Position numbers and translations under genes: made by a program
In this document: positions 62,759 to 64,000 of the stretch, piece after piece
How the letters are laid out: the number at the start of each line of letters is the position of its first letter
Position numbering within the stretch: position 1 is the first letter of the stretch
NCBI GenBank assembly: GCA_943788875.1
Contig: CALSSA010000002.1
Span: 62,001 to 126,000 of the forward strand
Source: an uncultured Pseudomonadales bacterium
Lineage (GTDB): Bacteria > Pseudomonadota > Gammaproteobacteria > Pseudomonadales > Porticoccaceae
DNA length: 64,000 nucleotides
Direction: 5' to 3'
Notes under the pieces: model-generated
Databases searched by the model: none
The model's input: the letters and a program-made list of their open reading frames with translations, nothing else
What the model was told of the DNA's origin: nothing

Positions 62759-64000
62759 ATGTATATCCAATGCAATAATTTTGTGAAAAGTGCAGTATTA
62801 GCAGCGGTGGCGTTCAGCGGAGCTACCCAGTCGCAGGAAGTGGTTCGTGACGATAACGCCATTGATGAGATTGTTGTTACCGCCACCAAGCGGGAAACCT
62901 CATTGATGGAAACAGCTGTCGCTGTTTCCGCCTTTGGTCAGGAGTCACTGGATAACCAGGGCGTTAAAAACCTGCTAGACCTTGACGATATGGTGCCTAA
63001 CCTGCAGATTGGCCTTTCGCCAACTGACTCAGGTGTGCAGGTGGTTGTTCGTGGCTTGACCTCGAATAACTTTACCGAAATTGGTGACCCTACGGTTGCC
63101 ATGCACTTTGACGGGCTGTATTCGCCGCGTCCTCAGGCCGGTATGGCTCTGATGTATGACGTAGAGCGAGTTGAGATCAGTCGTGGTCCTCAGGGTACTT
63201 TGTTTGGCCGTAACTCTACCGCTGGTAGTGTTAACGTGATCAGTGGGCGGCCTAACTTTGATGTCGCCGAGGGCAAGCTTGAGGTTGAACTAGGTAAGTA
63301 CAGCCAGCGAGCGGTCAAGGGCTGGTACAACATGCCGGTCAATGATGAGCTAGCGCTGCGTGCCAGCTTCTTGGTTGATCGTGCTGATACCTGGTACAAC
63401 CAGACTCAGGACTTTTATGATCTTGAGTTTGATGTTAACGGCGATGGCGTTATCTCTGCTGACGATGGTGACATTGAGAAAGATGGCATTCCTAATGTTG
63501 ACCAGCGTCGCAACCGTCCTGTAGACGCAAGCGATGCCTACGGCTCTGTTGATCGTTGGGGCGCGCGAGTGGGTATGCGTTTTGAACCCAACAGCGAAGT
63601 AAGCTGGGACCTGATAGCGGATTACTTCCAAGACCGTTCGCCGGGAGGTTTGAGCCTTAAGGATTGTGAGAAAGCTGAAGGCACATTTTTTGCCTGCGAA
63701 CAGGATCAGTGGGACGTGAGCGTGAATGTTCCCGGTAGTATGGATATGACCATGATGGGTCTGCGTTCTATACTCACTTGGGATCTGACTGATGAGATCG
63801 TTATGGAGCACCGTATCGGTTATTCGCAGCAAGAGCGTTCGCAAACTCACGACGCCTCTACCACATATGCTCACCCTGACCATCCCGGTTACGGCTTTCA
63901 GAGAACCTGGTATTCCGCACAAGCGGCCCCAGCAGGATGTACTGGTGGTGGCGGGTCCATGGTTGTGTGTGATGATCTTGTAAACGATCTCGGGCTGGTG
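62759..64000 (+). CDS. TonB-dependent receptor, truncated by window end
   Basis: Open frame from ATG 62759: MYIQCNNFVKSAVLAAVAFSGATQSQEVVRDDNAIDEIVVTATKRETSLMETAVAVSAFGQESL...VERVEISRGPQGTLFGRNSTAGSVNVIS. Not in the supplied ORF track because there is no stop before the edge. Confidence 0.92.
   Translation, partial: MYIQCNNFVKSAVLAAVAFSGATQSQEVVRDDNAIDEIVVTATKRETSLMETAVAVSAFGQESLDNQGVKNLLDLDDMVPNLQIGLSPTDSGVQVVVRGLTSNNFTEIGDPTVAMHFDGLYSPRPQAGMALMYDVERVEISRGPQGTLFGRNSTAGSVNVISGRPNFDVAEGKLEVELGKYSQRAVKGWYNMPVNDELALRASFLVDRADTWYNQTQDFYDLEFDVNGDGVISADDGDIEKDGIPNVDQRRNRPVDASDAYGSVDRWGARVGMRFEPNSEVSWDLIADYFQDRSPGGLSLKDCEKAEGTFFACEQDQWDVSVNVPGSMDMTMMGLRSILTWDLTDEIVMEHRIGYSQQERSQTHDASTTYAHPDHPGYGFQRTWYSAQAAPAGCTGGGGSMVVCDDLVNDLGLV

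Noticed and set aside
63350-63922. 190-aa minus-strand ORF at the right edge
   Set aside because: Antisense to the TonB receptor frame, which is open from 62759 to the window end with strong family motifs.

Overview
This 64 kb window is almost entirely protein-coding. Gene content and synteny (tRNA-Leu-tig-clpP-clpX-lon-hupB-ppiD; mltD / methyltransferase-rnhA-dnaQ; oadGAB; PEP/VPLPA-CTERM protein; TonB receptors) suggest a marine gammaproteobacterium; that lineage call is inference. Main blocks, left to right: (1) 3' end of an HMG-CoA-lyase-like gene, then hyuA/hyuB-type hydantoinase subunits, a TonB-dependent receptor and an isochorismatase/N-carbamoylsarcosine-amidase-like hydrolase; (2) fadH plus a dienoyl-CoA-isomerase-like crotonase, next to a TetR gene preceded by a perfect 13-bp palindrome; (3) a VPLPA-CTERM exoprotein; (4) tRNA-Leu(UAG) and the tig-clpPX-lon-hupB-ppiD housekeeping block; (5) mltD, a methyltransferase, rnhA, dnaQ, and hrpA with an unusual hexapeptide-repeat N-terminus; (6) the most interesting locus, a compact three-gene RiPP/metallophore-type system at 30.2-32.2 kb: a secreted EGKCG-repeat precursor (HvfA-like), a DUF692/MNIO enzyme (HvfB-like) and a DUF2063 partner (HvfC-like), with no DoxX (HvfD) gene adjacent; (7) an mlaA homologue without a lipobox Cys, a PP2C/STAS partner-switch pair with a degenerate receiver, and DUF898 plus M48 genes; (8) AraC, MaoC and acyl-CoA dehydrogenase genes; (9) assorted housekeeping and stress genes, including a divergent macrodomain protein, ttcA, putP, bioA, argS, oadGAB and bolA; (10) a 1.2-kaa putative surface lipoprotein with five Trp-rich ~118-aa tandem repeats (three nearly identical at DNA level), followed by a TonB receptor truncated by the window end. 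The Hvf-like family is partly characterised, so I call it exciting but not wholly undescribed. All assignments come from reading the sequence; no database search was run.
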